Under the pieces are notes generated by a model. That model had not been told where the DNA came from, did not search any database, and saw only the letters and a list, made by a program, of their open reading frames with translations. DNA of 64,000 nt from Actinomycetospora cinnamomea (GTDB taxonomy: Bacteria > Actinomycetota > Actinomycetes > Mycobacteriales > Pseudonocardiaceae): assembly GCF_003096675.1 (NCBI RefSeq), contig NZ_QEKW01000001.1, forward strand, positions 620,001 to 684,000, in the 5' to 3' direction. Made by a program: the position numbers and the translations under genes. Shown here in pieces: positions 51,885 to 59,847 of the stretch; positions within the stretch are counted from its first letter, which is position 1, and each line of letters begins with the position of its first letter.

Positions 51885-52350
51885 ATGAACGTCACCTGCA
51901 CCTCCACCGCTCCCACAGGTGCGGTCCTCGCCGTCGCGCCCGCCTCCCTGGGTGTCGCCGGCGACCACTTCGCCCGGCGGGCTGGCGGTCGAGACCGACG
52001 CCAGCGACGTCCACGGCGACCTCACCGCCCGGACCGGCGACATCGTCGTCATCGACGTGCACTCGCGCGAGGCGTGGGACCAGGTCCACATCGCCGGTGC
52101 CGCGCACTGCCCCACGCCGAGGTCCCGGGACGGAGCCAGGAGGTCGCGCCGGCCGGCAAGACGGCGGTCGCCTACTGCTGGGGCACGGGGTGCCACGGCG
52201 CCACGCGGGCCGCGTTCCGCCTCGCCCGCCTCGGTATCCCGGTCAAGGAGATGATCGGCGGCTTCGAGTGGGGGACTCGGGAGGGCCTGCCCGCCGAGTA
52301 CGCCGACGTCGGCCGGTGTGGGCAGGTCGACCGCCTCACCGGCCTGCCGG
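51885..52350 (+). pseudogene. Frameshifted rhodanese-domain gene
   Basis: Pieces of one rhodanese are spread over two frames: MNVTCTSTAPTGAVL and GVAGDHFARR (frame A), LAVETDASDVHGDL and DIVVIDVHSREAWDQVHIAG (frame B), then LPHAEVPGRSQEVAPAG and AVAYCWGTGCHGATRAA, MIGGFEWGTREGLP (frame A). Indels are near 51982 and 52108. The active-site CWGTGC loop survives. Confidence 0.8.
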
Positions 52351-52369
52351 ACCCTCCACGACATCGTCC

Positions 52370-52910
52370 GCCACGGCGACACGGGTGCCGCTCGCCGGCA
52401 CCGGATCGCGGTGCTGCTCCACCAGGGCATGGGTACGGTCGAGACCGGCACCGTCAGCGACGTCTTCGGGCTGTGGCGGAGCGATGACGGCGGCGTCAGC
52501 GCCTACGAACTGATCCTGTGCGCGCCCGATGGTGTCGTGCACGGCCTGGGCGGCATGACCTTGCAGGCCGGCTACGGCCTCGACGATCTCGCTCGCGGCG
52601 CTCGATCGCCGGAGCGGCGCGGTCGCCCGGGCGATGGCGCACGCGATCGCCCACCTCGCGGAGTCACCGTCGAGCGACTGGCACGCGAGGCCGGCAGGTC
52701 GACCCGCACCTTCGCCGCCATTTCCGGCACCTCCCCGATCCGCTGGCTCGACGCGCAGCGCGTGCGGGCCACGCTGCCGATGCTGGAACTCGGGCTCCTC
52801 GGGGTCGAGGTCGTCGCCGGCCACGTCGGGATGGATCGGGACGGACCTCGAGGCCCGCTCGTGTCTCGACGCCGAATCGCGACAGCAGTCATGGGATCCG
52901 CGCCTACCGT
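52370..52910 (+). pseudogene. Decayed GlxA-type AraC regulator
   Basis: Starts RHRIAVLLHQGMGTVETGTV like the DJ-1/PfpI domain of GlxA regulators, but most of that domain is deleted. The AraC helix-turn-helix follows in fragments: AHAIAHLAE, GVTVERLAREAGRSTRTFA, GTSPIRWLDAQRVRA, VEVVAGHVGM and GTDLEAR, in different frames. Several indels; not translatable. Confidence 0.75.
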
Positions 52911-52916
52911 GGGGCC

Positions 52917-53246
52917 ATGCGCGGTGATGACGTCCACGGGGAAGCGGCGCCCGGCGCGCTGCAGAGCGCGATCCGGTCTGCTCACGCACGAGGTGGCCAC
53001 GGCCCCGCACCCCGGTTCTCCGAGGACGGGGGCGGGTCGGTCTTCGACGACTGGGGGCGCTGTGCCCGCGTGCAGCCGCTCGGCACGCGCACCCGCATCA
53101 CCCTCTCCGAGGACGACCGGATGGTCGCGGAGGGTGAGGTGGACGCCGGCCACCTCATCGACCGGATCAGCACCTCCGGTGGGACCTACGAGACGATCGC
53201 CGCCGTGCTGAACGAGGAGAACGGCCCCGGCAGACATTCAGGCTGA
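52917..53246 (+). CDS. Hypothetical 109-residue protein
   Basis: ATG start without a clear ribosome site. FSEDGGGSVFDDWGRCARVQ and GTRTRITLSEDDRMVAEGEV suggest a small beta-rich fold; no family recognised. It begins just after the GlxA remnant, so its own promoter is unclear. Confidence 0.5.
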   Translation: MRGDDVHGEAAPGALQSAIRSAHARGGHGPAPRFSEDGGGSVFDDWGRCARVQPLGTRTRITLSEDDRMVAEGEVDAGHLIDRISTSGGTYETIAAVLNEENGPGRHSG

Positions 53247-53459
53247 GCGTGACGTCCCGCGCCTCCGGGCGCTGACGCGAGGCCCGGAACGTGTGCGACG
53301 TCGCGGCGGCCGGGCCCGCCCCGCCGACGGGGCCTCGCGCCGCGCGCGACCGAGTACGGTGGAGCACACCGAGGACCCCCTTGCACGCCGGCACTCGAGC
53401 AGGCGTCGTCGTCGGCGTACGCCTCGTCCGGTCCACGGGCCGGAGACGGGAGTGCCGGC

Positions 53460-53924
53460 ATGAGCCCGGCCCCGACCACCTCGCCCTCCACCACCACCGT
53501 CCCGCCCGTGGACGGCTCGCACTCCGTCCGGCTGCGGCTGAAGGCGGCGGCTCCTGTGTCGGGATACGTCGACGGCGGTTGGTGGCCGCGCTCGCGTGAC
53601 CTGACGGCCGAGCTGCCCCCGATGATCGCCGAGCTGGGCGACCGCGTGGGGCCGGTGACGCGCATCAGCTTCCACCTCGGCGCGTGGGAACCGGCGCCGC
53701 GGCGGCTGCCGACGGGCCCGCGGCTGGAGGGATTCCGCACGACCGACCCGCGCACGCTGACCGTCGTGGGACGCTCCGGGGCCCGACTCGTCCTGCTCGT
53801 CGTCCCGCCGCCGACCGACGGCCCCGCGGCGGAGGCGGCCCTGGACGCGGCGGCGACCGCGGGCGACGTGCGCTCCCCCACCGACCTGCTGGGCGACGGG
53901 CCCGGAGCGAGCCCACCCTCCTGA
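53460..53924 (+). CDS. DUF5994-like protein
   Basis: 154 residues. RLRLKAAAPVSGYVDGGWWP and SRDLTAELPPMIAELGDRVG match the actinobacterial DUF5994 family as I recall it. No signal or membrane segment. Function unknown; often beside small stress proteins, as here. Confidence 0.75.
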   Translation: MSPAPTTSPSTTTVPPVDGSHSVRLRLKAAAPVSGYVDGGWWPRSRDLTAELPPMIAELGDRVGPVTRISFHLGAWEPAPRRLPTGPRLEGFRTTDPRTLTVVGRSGARLVLLVVPPPTDGPAAEAALDAAATAGDVRSPTDLLGDGPGASPPS

Positions 53925-53967
53925 CCCCTCGCGACCCGACGCACCCGCCCGCACGACGAAGGACATC

Positions 53968-54147
53968 ATGAGCGCGACCGAAGCCCCGACCGTCACCACC
54001 GAGCACGACGCGAAGACGTCGTGCACCGTCTGCCCGCATGCCTGGTCGGCCCACGACGCGCTCGGGCGACGCTTCTGCACCGCCACCCGGGACGTGCGCT
54101 GGTCACGAGGCTGCATCTGCCCGGCGCTCACCCTCCGAGGGACCTGA
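53968..54147 (+). CDS. Small Cys-rich protein (59 residues)
   Basis: ATG with GAAGGA upstream. CTVCPHAWSAHDALGRRFC and RGCICPALTL place five cysteines with His between them, likely a small zinc finger or redox site. I recall similar short HD-x-x-x-RRFC/RGCxC proteins in actinobacteria. Role unknown. Confidence 0.75.
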   Translation: MSATEAPTVTTEHDAKTSCTVCPHAWSAHDALGRRFCTATRDVRWSRGCICPALTLRGT

Positions 54148-54329
54148 GGGCCCGCGTCGCTCACTGCCGCCACGCGGTCTGGTGCTCCGACGAGCGTGCG
54201 AGCCGCCCGACCGGGCAACGCGGAGTCACGGTCCTCTCACGAGGGCGGCGGGTACTGCGTCCTTCCGACGGCTCCGTCGTCTGTGGGACTGTCCATCTCC
54301 ATCCCGAACCCGTGTACGGAGGGGTCGGC

Positions 54330-54938
54330 GTGACGACATCAACCCACGAATCCGTGGTCGGCCCGGGCAGCCGGACGACCGAGGACGTCTGGCGGGAGTT
54401 CGGGGCGCAGCTGCGCGCGTTCGTGCATCGGAGGGTCGCCGACCCGCAGCGGGCGGAGGATGTCCTCGGTGAGATCGTGCTGAGCATCCACCGCGGCCTC
54501 GGCCGCGTCGGTGATCACGAGCACCTGACGCGGTGGGTCTATCGCATCACCCGCAACGCGATCGTCGACGAGTATCGACGGGCGGAGCGCGAGTACGCCC
54601 GGGAGCGGGCCCTCCCCGACGACGCCGTCGAGCTCGTCGGCGAGGTGGGGGATGGTGGCGACCCGACGGTGCTCCGGGAGCTGGCGGTGTGCCTGCGGCC
54701 GCTGCTCGATGAGTTGCCGCCGGATCAGCGTCGAGCGTTGGAGCTGACCGATCTGGAGGGGCTGACCCAGGCCGACGCTGCCGGGCGCGAGGGAATGTCG
54801 GTCTCGGGGATGAAGTCGAGGGTTCAACGTGGCCGGCGTCGGCTGGCGGAGTTGCTCGGCCGGTGCTGCGAGCTGACCCTCGATGCCCGGGGCACGCCGA
54901 TGGACTACTCCCGACCGGCCGGCTGTCGGTGTGGCTGA
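54330..54938 (+). CDS. SigZ-like ECF RNA polymerase sigma factor
   Basis: 202 residues from the GTG at 54330 (GGAGGGG upstream). Region 2 (FGAQLRAFVHRRVADPQRAEDVL, HLTRWVYRITRNAIVDEYRR) and region 4 (LPPDQRRALELTDLEGLTQA, GMSVSGMKSRVQRGRRRL) are complete. The tail CCELTLDARGTPMDY then CRC is typical of SigZ and may bind metal or sense thiols. No anti-sigma gene is adjacent; convergent with arsI. Confidence 0.88.
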   Translation: MTTSTHESVVGPGSRTTEDVWREFGAQLRAFVHRRVADPQRAEDVLGEIVLSIHRGLGRVGDHEHLTRWVYRITRNAIVDEYRRAEREYARERALPDDAVELVGEVGDGGDPTVLRELAVCLRPLLDELPPDQRRALELTDLEGLTQADAAGREGMSVSGMKSRVQRGRRRLAELLGRCCELTLDARGTPMDYSRPAGCRCG

Positions 54939-54984
54939 GCCCCGGGCCGGGGCCCGCTGACGGCGGGATCCCGGCCCGGCACGG

Positions 54985-55449
54985 TCAGCGACAACACGTG
55001 CCGCCGGCATCGGCGGCCCCGCTCTCGCACGCGGTCGCGCACGCCGATGTCGTCTGCCCGTCGGGATCGGCCGGCGAATCATCGGTGACGGCGTAGTACT
55101 CCCACCAGCCGGTGGGCACGTCCGGAGCGGTGACGAAGACCTTGTCCTGCACCGCGTGACAACAGACGTCCTGCTCGGCCGGCGTCGCGTCCAGACCGGC
55201 GTCGCGGAACCGGGTCAGCGCCGCCGTGACCTCCTCGGGGGTCTCAGCCTCGACCCCCAGGTGGTTGAGGCGCTCCCCCTCCCCCGGCTTCTCGATCAGC
55301 ACGAGCTTGAGCGGCGGGTCCTCGACGGCGAAGTTCGCGTAGCCCTCGCGCTGCTTGTGCGGCGGCACGCCGAACAGCCTGGTGTAGAAGGCGGTTGCGG
55401 CCGCGAGGTCGGTGACGTTGAGCGCGAGCTGGACGCGGGTGGTGGGCAT
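54985..55449 (-). CDS. arsI: ArsI/CadI-type organoarsenical C-As lyase
   Basis: 154 residues, ATG start. VOC fold with MPTTRVQLALNVTDL and AFYTRLFGVPP; vicinal Cys96-Cys97 in AEQDVCCHAVQDKVF are at the positions of the trivalent-arsenic site of ArsI, and Fe ligands are likely His7-equivalent Gln/His62-region and Glu115-region (WWEYY). A Cys-rich tail (CATACESG, CCR) adds four thiols. Oxygenase cleaving methylarsenite. Name rests on the CC motif; older annotation is cadmium-induced CadI. Confidence 0.85.
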   Translation of the reverse strand: MPTTRVQLALNVTDLAAATAFYTRLFGVPPHKQREGYANFAVEDPPLKLVLIEKPGEGERLNHLGVEAETPEEVTAALTRFRDAGLDATPAEQDVCCHAVQDKVFVTAPDVPTGWWEYYAVTDDSPADPDGQTTSACATACESGAADAGGTCCR

Positions 55450-55522
55450 GGCGTGCCTCCCTGATCTGCGGCACCCGGCCGGGTCGCCCCCGTCGGGTCC
55501 CGCACGCCGTGGTGTCGCTGCT

Positions 55523-55582
55523 ACTGACGTCGAGACGGGGCGAGGGACGCAGCTGCGTCCTTCGCCGGGGGTCGTCGTCAGT
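55523..55582. promoter_or_regulatory. Nested palindrome between arsI and the PIG-L gene
   Basis: Outer arms ACTGACG/CGTCAGT frame an inner perfect 16-base palindrome GGACGCAGCTGCGTCC (55545-55560). It sits in a divergent promoter gap, so a regulator site is possible; no known motif recognised. Confidence 0.45.
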
Positions 55583-55614
55583 ACCGGCGTCACAGGACGT
55601 CTCGGAGGTGCCCC

Positions 55615-56358
55615 ATGAACGGACAGCTGCAGGTCATGCCGGAGGAGTGGAGTCGGGCGATGGCCGTCGTCGCCCATCCCGACGACCTGGAGTACGGCGC
55701 AGCCAGCGCGGTCGCGCGCTGGACCCGGGCCGGCCGGTCGGTCGCCTACGTCATCGTCACCGACGGCGAGGCCGGGATCGACGGCCTCGACCCGGCCGAG
55801 GCGGGGCCGGTGCGGCAGAAGGAGCAGATCGCGAGCGCCGCGCTCGTCGGGGTCGACGATGTGACCTTTCTCGGACGCCGTGACGGTGTCGTCGAGACCG
55901 GCCTGGACCTGCGCCGCCACATCGCGCGCCACATCCGCCGCTTCCGTCCGGAGGTGCTGGTGACCGCGACCTTCGAGATGACCTACGGCCTGGCGGACGG
56001 ACAGCGAATCCTGAACCAGGCTGACCACCGGGCCGTCGGCGTCGCGGTGCTCGATGCCGCCCGTGACGCCGGCAACCGATGGGTCTTCCCGGAGTTGCTC
56101 GATGAGGGCTACGCGCCGTGGACCGGGGTGCGGCACGTCTACGTGGTGGGCGCATCCGACCCCACCCATGCCGCCGACGTCACCGACACCCTGGAGCCCG
56201 GAGTGGCGTCGCTCCGCGCACACGAGGCGTACCTGCGCGGACTCGGCCGCGACTTCGACCCCGAGACGTTCGTGCGCGCCACGACGGCAACGGCCGGGGC
56301 GGCCCTCGGTGTTCCGCACGCCGTCGCGTTCGGACAGATACGCCTTCAGGGCGTGTGA
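55615..56358 (+). CDS. PIG-L family deacetylase
   Basis: 247 residues, ATG with GGAGGTG upstream. Zinc motif AVVAHPDDLEYG (AHPDD) and third ligand His in NQADHRAVG. Relatives deacetylate GlcNAc-like substrates in mycothiol (MshB, Mca) and other pathways. This one is neither clearly MshB nor Mca; a thiol-conjugate role would fit the neighbours but is inference. Confidence 0.88.
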   Translation: MNGQLQVMPEEWSRAMAVVAHPDDLEYGAASAVARWTRAGRSVAYVIVTDGEAGIDGLDPAEAGPVRQKEQIASAALVGVDDVTFLGRRDGVVETGLDLRRHIARHIRRFRPEVLVTATFEMTYGLADGQRILNQADHRAVGVAVLDAARDAGNRWVFPELLDEGYAPWTGVRHVYVVGASDPTHAADVTDTLEPGVASLRAHEAYLRGLGRDFDPETFVRATTATAGAALGVPHAVAFGQIRLQGV

Positions 56359-56531
56359 CGACTGCTCGGGCCGCCCTACCGACCCCGGGTGGCGTCAGGC
56401 CGGCTGATCGCGGCGCCGGCGGAGACGGGTGGCTCGAGGTGGGACCGGCAGAGGCCCCTCCCCGACGACATGGCCGTCGATCTCGGCGGCCCACCGATGG
56501 TCGGCGCCGGCGCGCTCGCAGAGGCGCGCCG

Positions 56532-56696
56532 TCACGGCTCACCGTGCTTCGTCGTCCTGCCACGGCGACCAACCGTCGGGAACACGGTCCCGGTGTCGAG
56601 ACCGCTCGCCTTCTTCGCCTTCTTGGCCGCGCGCTTCTCCTTGATGGACTTGTCGGACTTCTTGCTCGGACTCTGGCGCGGTGACTTGTCGGACAT
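56532..56696 (-). CDS. Small Lys/Arg-rich protein (54 residues)
   Basis: ATG at 56696 with GAGGAG upstream. SPRQSPSKKSDKSIKEKRAA and KKAKKASGL are extremely basic, typical of short actinobacterial proteins of unknown function that may bind nucleic acid. Antisense frames of similar length are ignored. Confidence 0.75.
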   Translation of the reverse strand: MSDKSPRQSPSKKSDKSIKEKRAAKKAKKASGLDTGTVFPTVGRRGRTTKHGEP

Positions 56697-56808
56697 CAGA
56701 GAGCGCTCCTCGCGGACCGAACCCGGCGGTATCCGCGCCGAGTGGTGACGACCGGCACGGGTCCCGTCTGAGTTGTGCGCACCCATCTGTTCGTCTCAGG
56801 CCGGAGCT

Positions 56809-56877
56809 CGGCTCCGGAGCCGGCTCACCGAGCAACCTACTCTCGAGGGTGGAGAAAACCGACCCTTCCGGTTCTCC
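56809..56877. other. Two hairpins upstream of the 77-residue gene
   Basis: CGGCTCCGGAGCCG (56809-56822) is a perfect palindrome; GGAGAAAACCG pairs with CGGTTCTCC (56851-56877) with a small bulge. They lie in a 289-base divergent gap that otherwise shows no gene. Confidence 0.35.
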
Positions 56878-56985
56878 GATCTCCCGCCGTCCGTCCCTCC
56901 GGGTCCCACCGGCAGGACTGCACACCGGCGGGGATCGGGGTTCGAGCCAGCGCAACGGTGGGCGACCGAAAGAGGGTGACCGAGG

Positions 56986-57219
56986 ATGAGCAGGCGAATG
57001 ACGATCCTCCTGCGAGGGGGACACGAGATCGTCCTGCAAGGTGTCGACGACGAGGATGCAGAACGACTGCTGCACCGATTCGCCGAGATCTTCGAACAGG
57101 GCGAACCGAAGGGCTGCACGACGACCCCCGACGGCACCTTGATCCGGCACTCGGAGGTGGTCGGCGTGCGCGACCTGAGCGAGCAGGCGTTGAGCAACCG
57201 CTCCGGTCGGTACCACTGA
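56986..57219 (+). CDS. Hypothetical 77-residue protein
   Basis: ATG preceded by GAGG at short spacing. MTILLRGGHEIVLQGVDDED and EIFEQGEPKGCTTTPDGTL look like a compact alpha/beta domain. Third-position GC is lower than in the housekeeping genes, consistent with accessory origin. No family recognised. Confidence 0.65.
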   Translation: MSRRMTILLRGGHEIVLQGVDDEDAERLLHRFAEIFEQGEPKGCTTTPDGTLIRHSEVVGVRDLSEQALSNRSGRYH

Positions 57220-57285
57220 GAGCCGCTGCGGGGTGCGACGACCCCGGTGAGCGCCCGACGTGGCGGACCCGTGGGCGCGTGGCGG

Positions 57286-57735
57286 TCACACCGTTTCTCG
57301 ACGACCCGCCGGGGCGGGCAGCCCTCCCGCCGCGCTCCGCCCCGCCGCACCGGCCCCCTCGGCCGGTTGGAACAGCTCGATCAGGTTCCCGTCCGGGTCG
57401 GCGATCAGCACCTGGCGCCCACCGGGACCGGTGACGAGGTCGCTGCGGAAGGTCAGCCCGGCGCGCCGGAGGCGGGCGATCTCGTCGTCGAGGTCGTCGA
57501 CGACGAGGTGGATGCGGTTGTGGCCCGGGGCCGCGGCGCCGCCGGGGGTGGCCCGCGCGCCGGAGCTGGCCGGGCCGGACAGCAGGAGCCGCAGCGGCCC
57601 GCGCAGGACGTCGGCGAACGCCGGCGCGGCCGTCGTGTGGAGCGTGAACCCGAGATGGGTCGTGTAGAACGCGATCGCCGCGTCGACGTCCCGGACGAGG
57701 TACCGCACGCTGGCGTGCTGGTGGTGCTCGGTCAT
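57286..57735 (-). CDS. VOC/glyoxalase-family protein
   Basis: 149 residues from the ATG at 57735, overlapping the ArsR-ArsC stop (ATGA). Starts HASVRYLVRDVDAAIAFYTT and has IADPDGNLIELFQPA, the usual metal Glu region. It lacks the vicinal cysteines of ArsI, so it is not a second C-As lyase. Translational coupling to the arsenic-type fusion suggests a related task. Confidence 0.88.
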   Translation of the reverse strand: MTEHHQHASVRYLVRDVDAAIAFYTTHLGFTLHTTAAPAFADVLRGPLRLLLSGPASSGARATPGGAAAPGHNRIHLVVDDLDDEIARLRRAGLTFRSDLVTGPGGRQVLIADPDGNLIELFQPAEGAGAAGRSAAGGLPAPAGRRETV

Positions 57736-58514
57736 GGTGGATCCTCCGGTCTTCCTGTCGTGGCGAGGACGGGGAGCAGGTGCCTGACACGGGTGTCGAT
57801 GTCCGCGGCGGTGCGGCGGAACGCTCCGTCGCCGGGCCCGGTGGGGTCGGGCGCGGCGGGGTCGCGGACGCTCCAGTGGATCTTCTGCCACTGGCCGGGG
57901 AACTCCGGACACACCTCGCGCGCCTTGTCGCACAGGGTGACCACGACGTCGAACTTCCGGTCGGCGAGGGCGTCCAGGTGTCGTGGCCGCCGGCCGGACA
58001 CGTCGATGCCGAATCCCTCCCGCAGGGCGCGGACGGCCTCGGGATGCAGCTCGTCCCTGGGTCGGGTGCCCGCGCTGGTGGCCGACACGCGACCGGCGGA
58101 GTGGCGGCGCAGCAGCGCCTCGGCGATCGGTGAGCGGGCGCTGTTGCCCGTGCACACGAACAGCACCTCGAGGCGTCGGGCGCTCGGCCCGGCCGCCGGC
58201 TCGGGGGGCTGCGCCGGCCGCAGGGCGGGGTGGAGTGCGGCGCCGGTGTCGCGCAGGCCCTCGCCGCAGCGATCCAGGTCGAGGTGGTAGTAGCTGTCGC
58301 GCCCGTCGAAACTGCTGCGGGAGCTGGTGACCAGGCCGCCGTCCCGCAGCAGCCGCAGGTGGTACGAGACCAGGTTCTGGGGTTCCCCGACCCGCGCGAC
58401 CAGCTCGCGGACCCGGTGGTCGCTCACCGCGAGCTCGGTCATCAGCCGCCACCGCAGCGGATGTGCGGCGAGCCGCACGAACGCCGGCAGCTCGGCTTGA
58501 CCCGTGGACGACAT
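57732..58514 (-). CDS. ArsR repressor fused to arsenate reductase (LMW phosphatase fold)
   Basis: 260 residues from the ATG at 58514. Residues 5-100 are an ArsR/SmtB winged helix (RWRLMTELAVSDHRVREL, NLVSYHLRLLRDGGLV) with Cys83; residues 115-250 are a low-molecular-weight phosphatase/ArsC domain with the CX5R loop FVCTGNSARSPIAEALL (Cys121), a CDKAREVCPEF pair and DPAAPDPTG. Sensor and detoxification enzyme in one chain. The operator at 58542-58565 lies 28 bases upstream. Confidence 0.92.
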   Translation of the reverse strand: MSSTGQAELPAFVRLAAHPLRWRLMTELAVSDHRVRELVARVGEPQNLVSYHLRLLRDGGLVTSSRSSFDGRDSYYHLDLDRCGEGLRDTGAALHPALRPAQPPEPAAGPSARRLEVLFVCTGNSARSPIAEALLRRHSAGRVSATSAGTRPRDELHPEAVRALREGFGIDVSGRRPRHLDALADRKFDVVVTLCDKAREVCPEFPGQWQKIHWSVRDPAAPDPTGPGDGAFRRTAADIDTRVRHLLPVLATTGRPEDPP

Positions 58515-58541
58515 GGCCGGGAGTATGCGCGCGCGGCACGA

Positions 58542-58565
58542 ATGCATCAAGCTCCTTTGATGCAT
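58542..58565. promoter_or_regulatory. ArsR-type operator
   Basis: ATGCATCAA-N6-TTGATGCAT, a perfect inverted repeat of 9-base arms, lies between the divergent ArsR-ArsC and permease genes. ATCAA/TTGAT is the half-site pattern typical of ArsR-family sites, so both genes are probably derepressed together. Confidence 0.8.
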
Positions 58566-58583
58566 CTCGACGACAGGAGCCGG

Positions 58584-59843
58584 ATGACCGACCACGCGGG
58601 ACTCGTTCGCCGGCTCGGCGTCGCCGACGCGGTGGTCATCGGTCTCGGCTCGATGATCGGCGCGGGGGTGTTCTCGGCGTTCGCGCCGGCCGCGGCGGCC
58701 GCCGGGGGCGGGCTGCTCATCGGGCTGGCGATCGCCGCCGTCGTGGCGTACTGCAACGCCACCTCCTCGGCGCAGCTCGCCGCGCAGTACCCCACGTCGG
58801 GCGGGACCTACGTCTACGGTCGCGAGCGCCTCGGCGACTGGTGGGGCTTCCTCGCCGGTTGGGGATTCGTGATCGGCAAGACGGCCAGCTGCGCGGCGAT
58901 GGCCCTGACCTTCGCCGCCTACACGGTGCCGCCGGCGTGGCAGCGCCCCACCGCGGTGGCGGCCGTGCTCGTGCTGGCCGCCGTGAACTACCGCGGCATC
59001 ACGCGCACTGCCCGCCTCACGCGCGTGATCGTCGTCGTCGTGCTGCTCGCGCTGGCCGTGGTCGTCGCCGCGGCGCTCCTCGGCGGCCAGGCCGGTCCCG
59101 ACGACGCGGCGCCGCTGTGGTCCCCCGGTGCGGCGGGGCCCTACGGGGTCCTGCAGTCCGCGGGCCTGCTGTTCTTCGCCTTCGCGGGCTACGCGCGGAT
59201 CGCCACGCTGGGCGAGGAGGTCCGCGACCCGGAGCGCACGATCCCGCGCTCCATCGTCATCGCCCTCGCCGTCGCGGTCGCGGTGTACGCGCTGGTCGCG
59301 GTGACCGTCCTGCTCGCCCTCGGGCCGGAGCGGCTCGCCGTGTCGCGGGCACCGCTGGCCGACGCCGTCGCCGTCGGGAGCTGGGGGTGGGCCCTCCCCG
59401 TGGTGGCGGTCGGCGGGGCGGCCGCCACCCTCGGGGCCCTCCTGGCGTTGATCGCCGGGGTCGGCCGGACGACGCTGGCCATGGCGCGCCAGGCCGACCT
59501 CCCCCGCTGGGTGGCCGCCGTGCACCCCCGCCACCAGGTCCCGCACCGCGCCGAGATCACCGTCGCCGTCGTCGTCTGCCTGCTCGTGCTGACCACCGAC
59601 CTGCGCGGCGCGATCGGGTTCTCCTCGTTCGGCGTCCTGCTGTACTACCTCGTGGCCAACCTCTCGGCCTTCACCCAGCCGCCCGACCAGCGACGCTTCC
59701 CCCGATGGCTGCAGGTCCTCGGCGCCGCCGGCTGCCTGCTCCTCGTGGCGACCCTGCCGTGGCAGGCCGTGCTGGCCGGGCTCGCCGTGTTCGCCGTGGG
59801 CATCGCCTACCGCCTCGCGCGGCTCGCCGGCCCGGGGACGTGA
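58584..59843 (+). CDS. APC-family amino acid permease
   Basis: 419 residues from the ATG at 58584 (AGGAG upstream). About 12 membrane helices; starts GVADAVVIGLGSMIGAGVFSAF, the G-S-x-I-G-x-G-x-F substrate loop of the APC superfamily. Shares the ArsR operator. It is not an ArsB/Acr3 arsenite pump; it could import or export an amino acid or a conjugate. Confidence 0.9.
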   Translation: MTDHAGLVRRLGVADAVVIGLGSMIGAGVFSAFAPAAAAAGGGLLIGLAIAAVVAYCNATSSAQLAAQYPTSGGTYVYGRERLGDWWGFLAGWGFVIGKTASCAAMALTFAAYTVPPAWQRPTAVAAVLVLAAVNYRGITRTARLTRVIVVVVLLALAVVVAAALLGGQAGPDDAAPLWSPGAAGPYGVLQSAGLLFFAFAGYARIATLGEEVRDPERTIPRSIVIALAVAVAVYALVAVTVLLALGPERLAVSRAPLADAVAVGSWGWALPVVAVGGAAATLGALLALIAGVGRTTLAMARQADLPRWVAAVHPRHQVPHRAEITVAVVVCLLVLTTDLRGAIGFSSFGVLLYYLVANLSAFTQPPDQRRFPRWLQVLGAAGCLLLVATLPWQAVLAGLAVFAVGIAYRLARLAGPGT

Positions 59844-59847
59844 CGAC

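Noticed and set aside
52070-52130. Programmed frameshift in the rhodanese gene
   Set aside because: There are at least two indels plus loss of the C-terminal stop, and the next gene is also broken; decay explains this better.
57286-57735. Second ArsI
   Set aside because: VOC fold but no vicinal cysteine pair.
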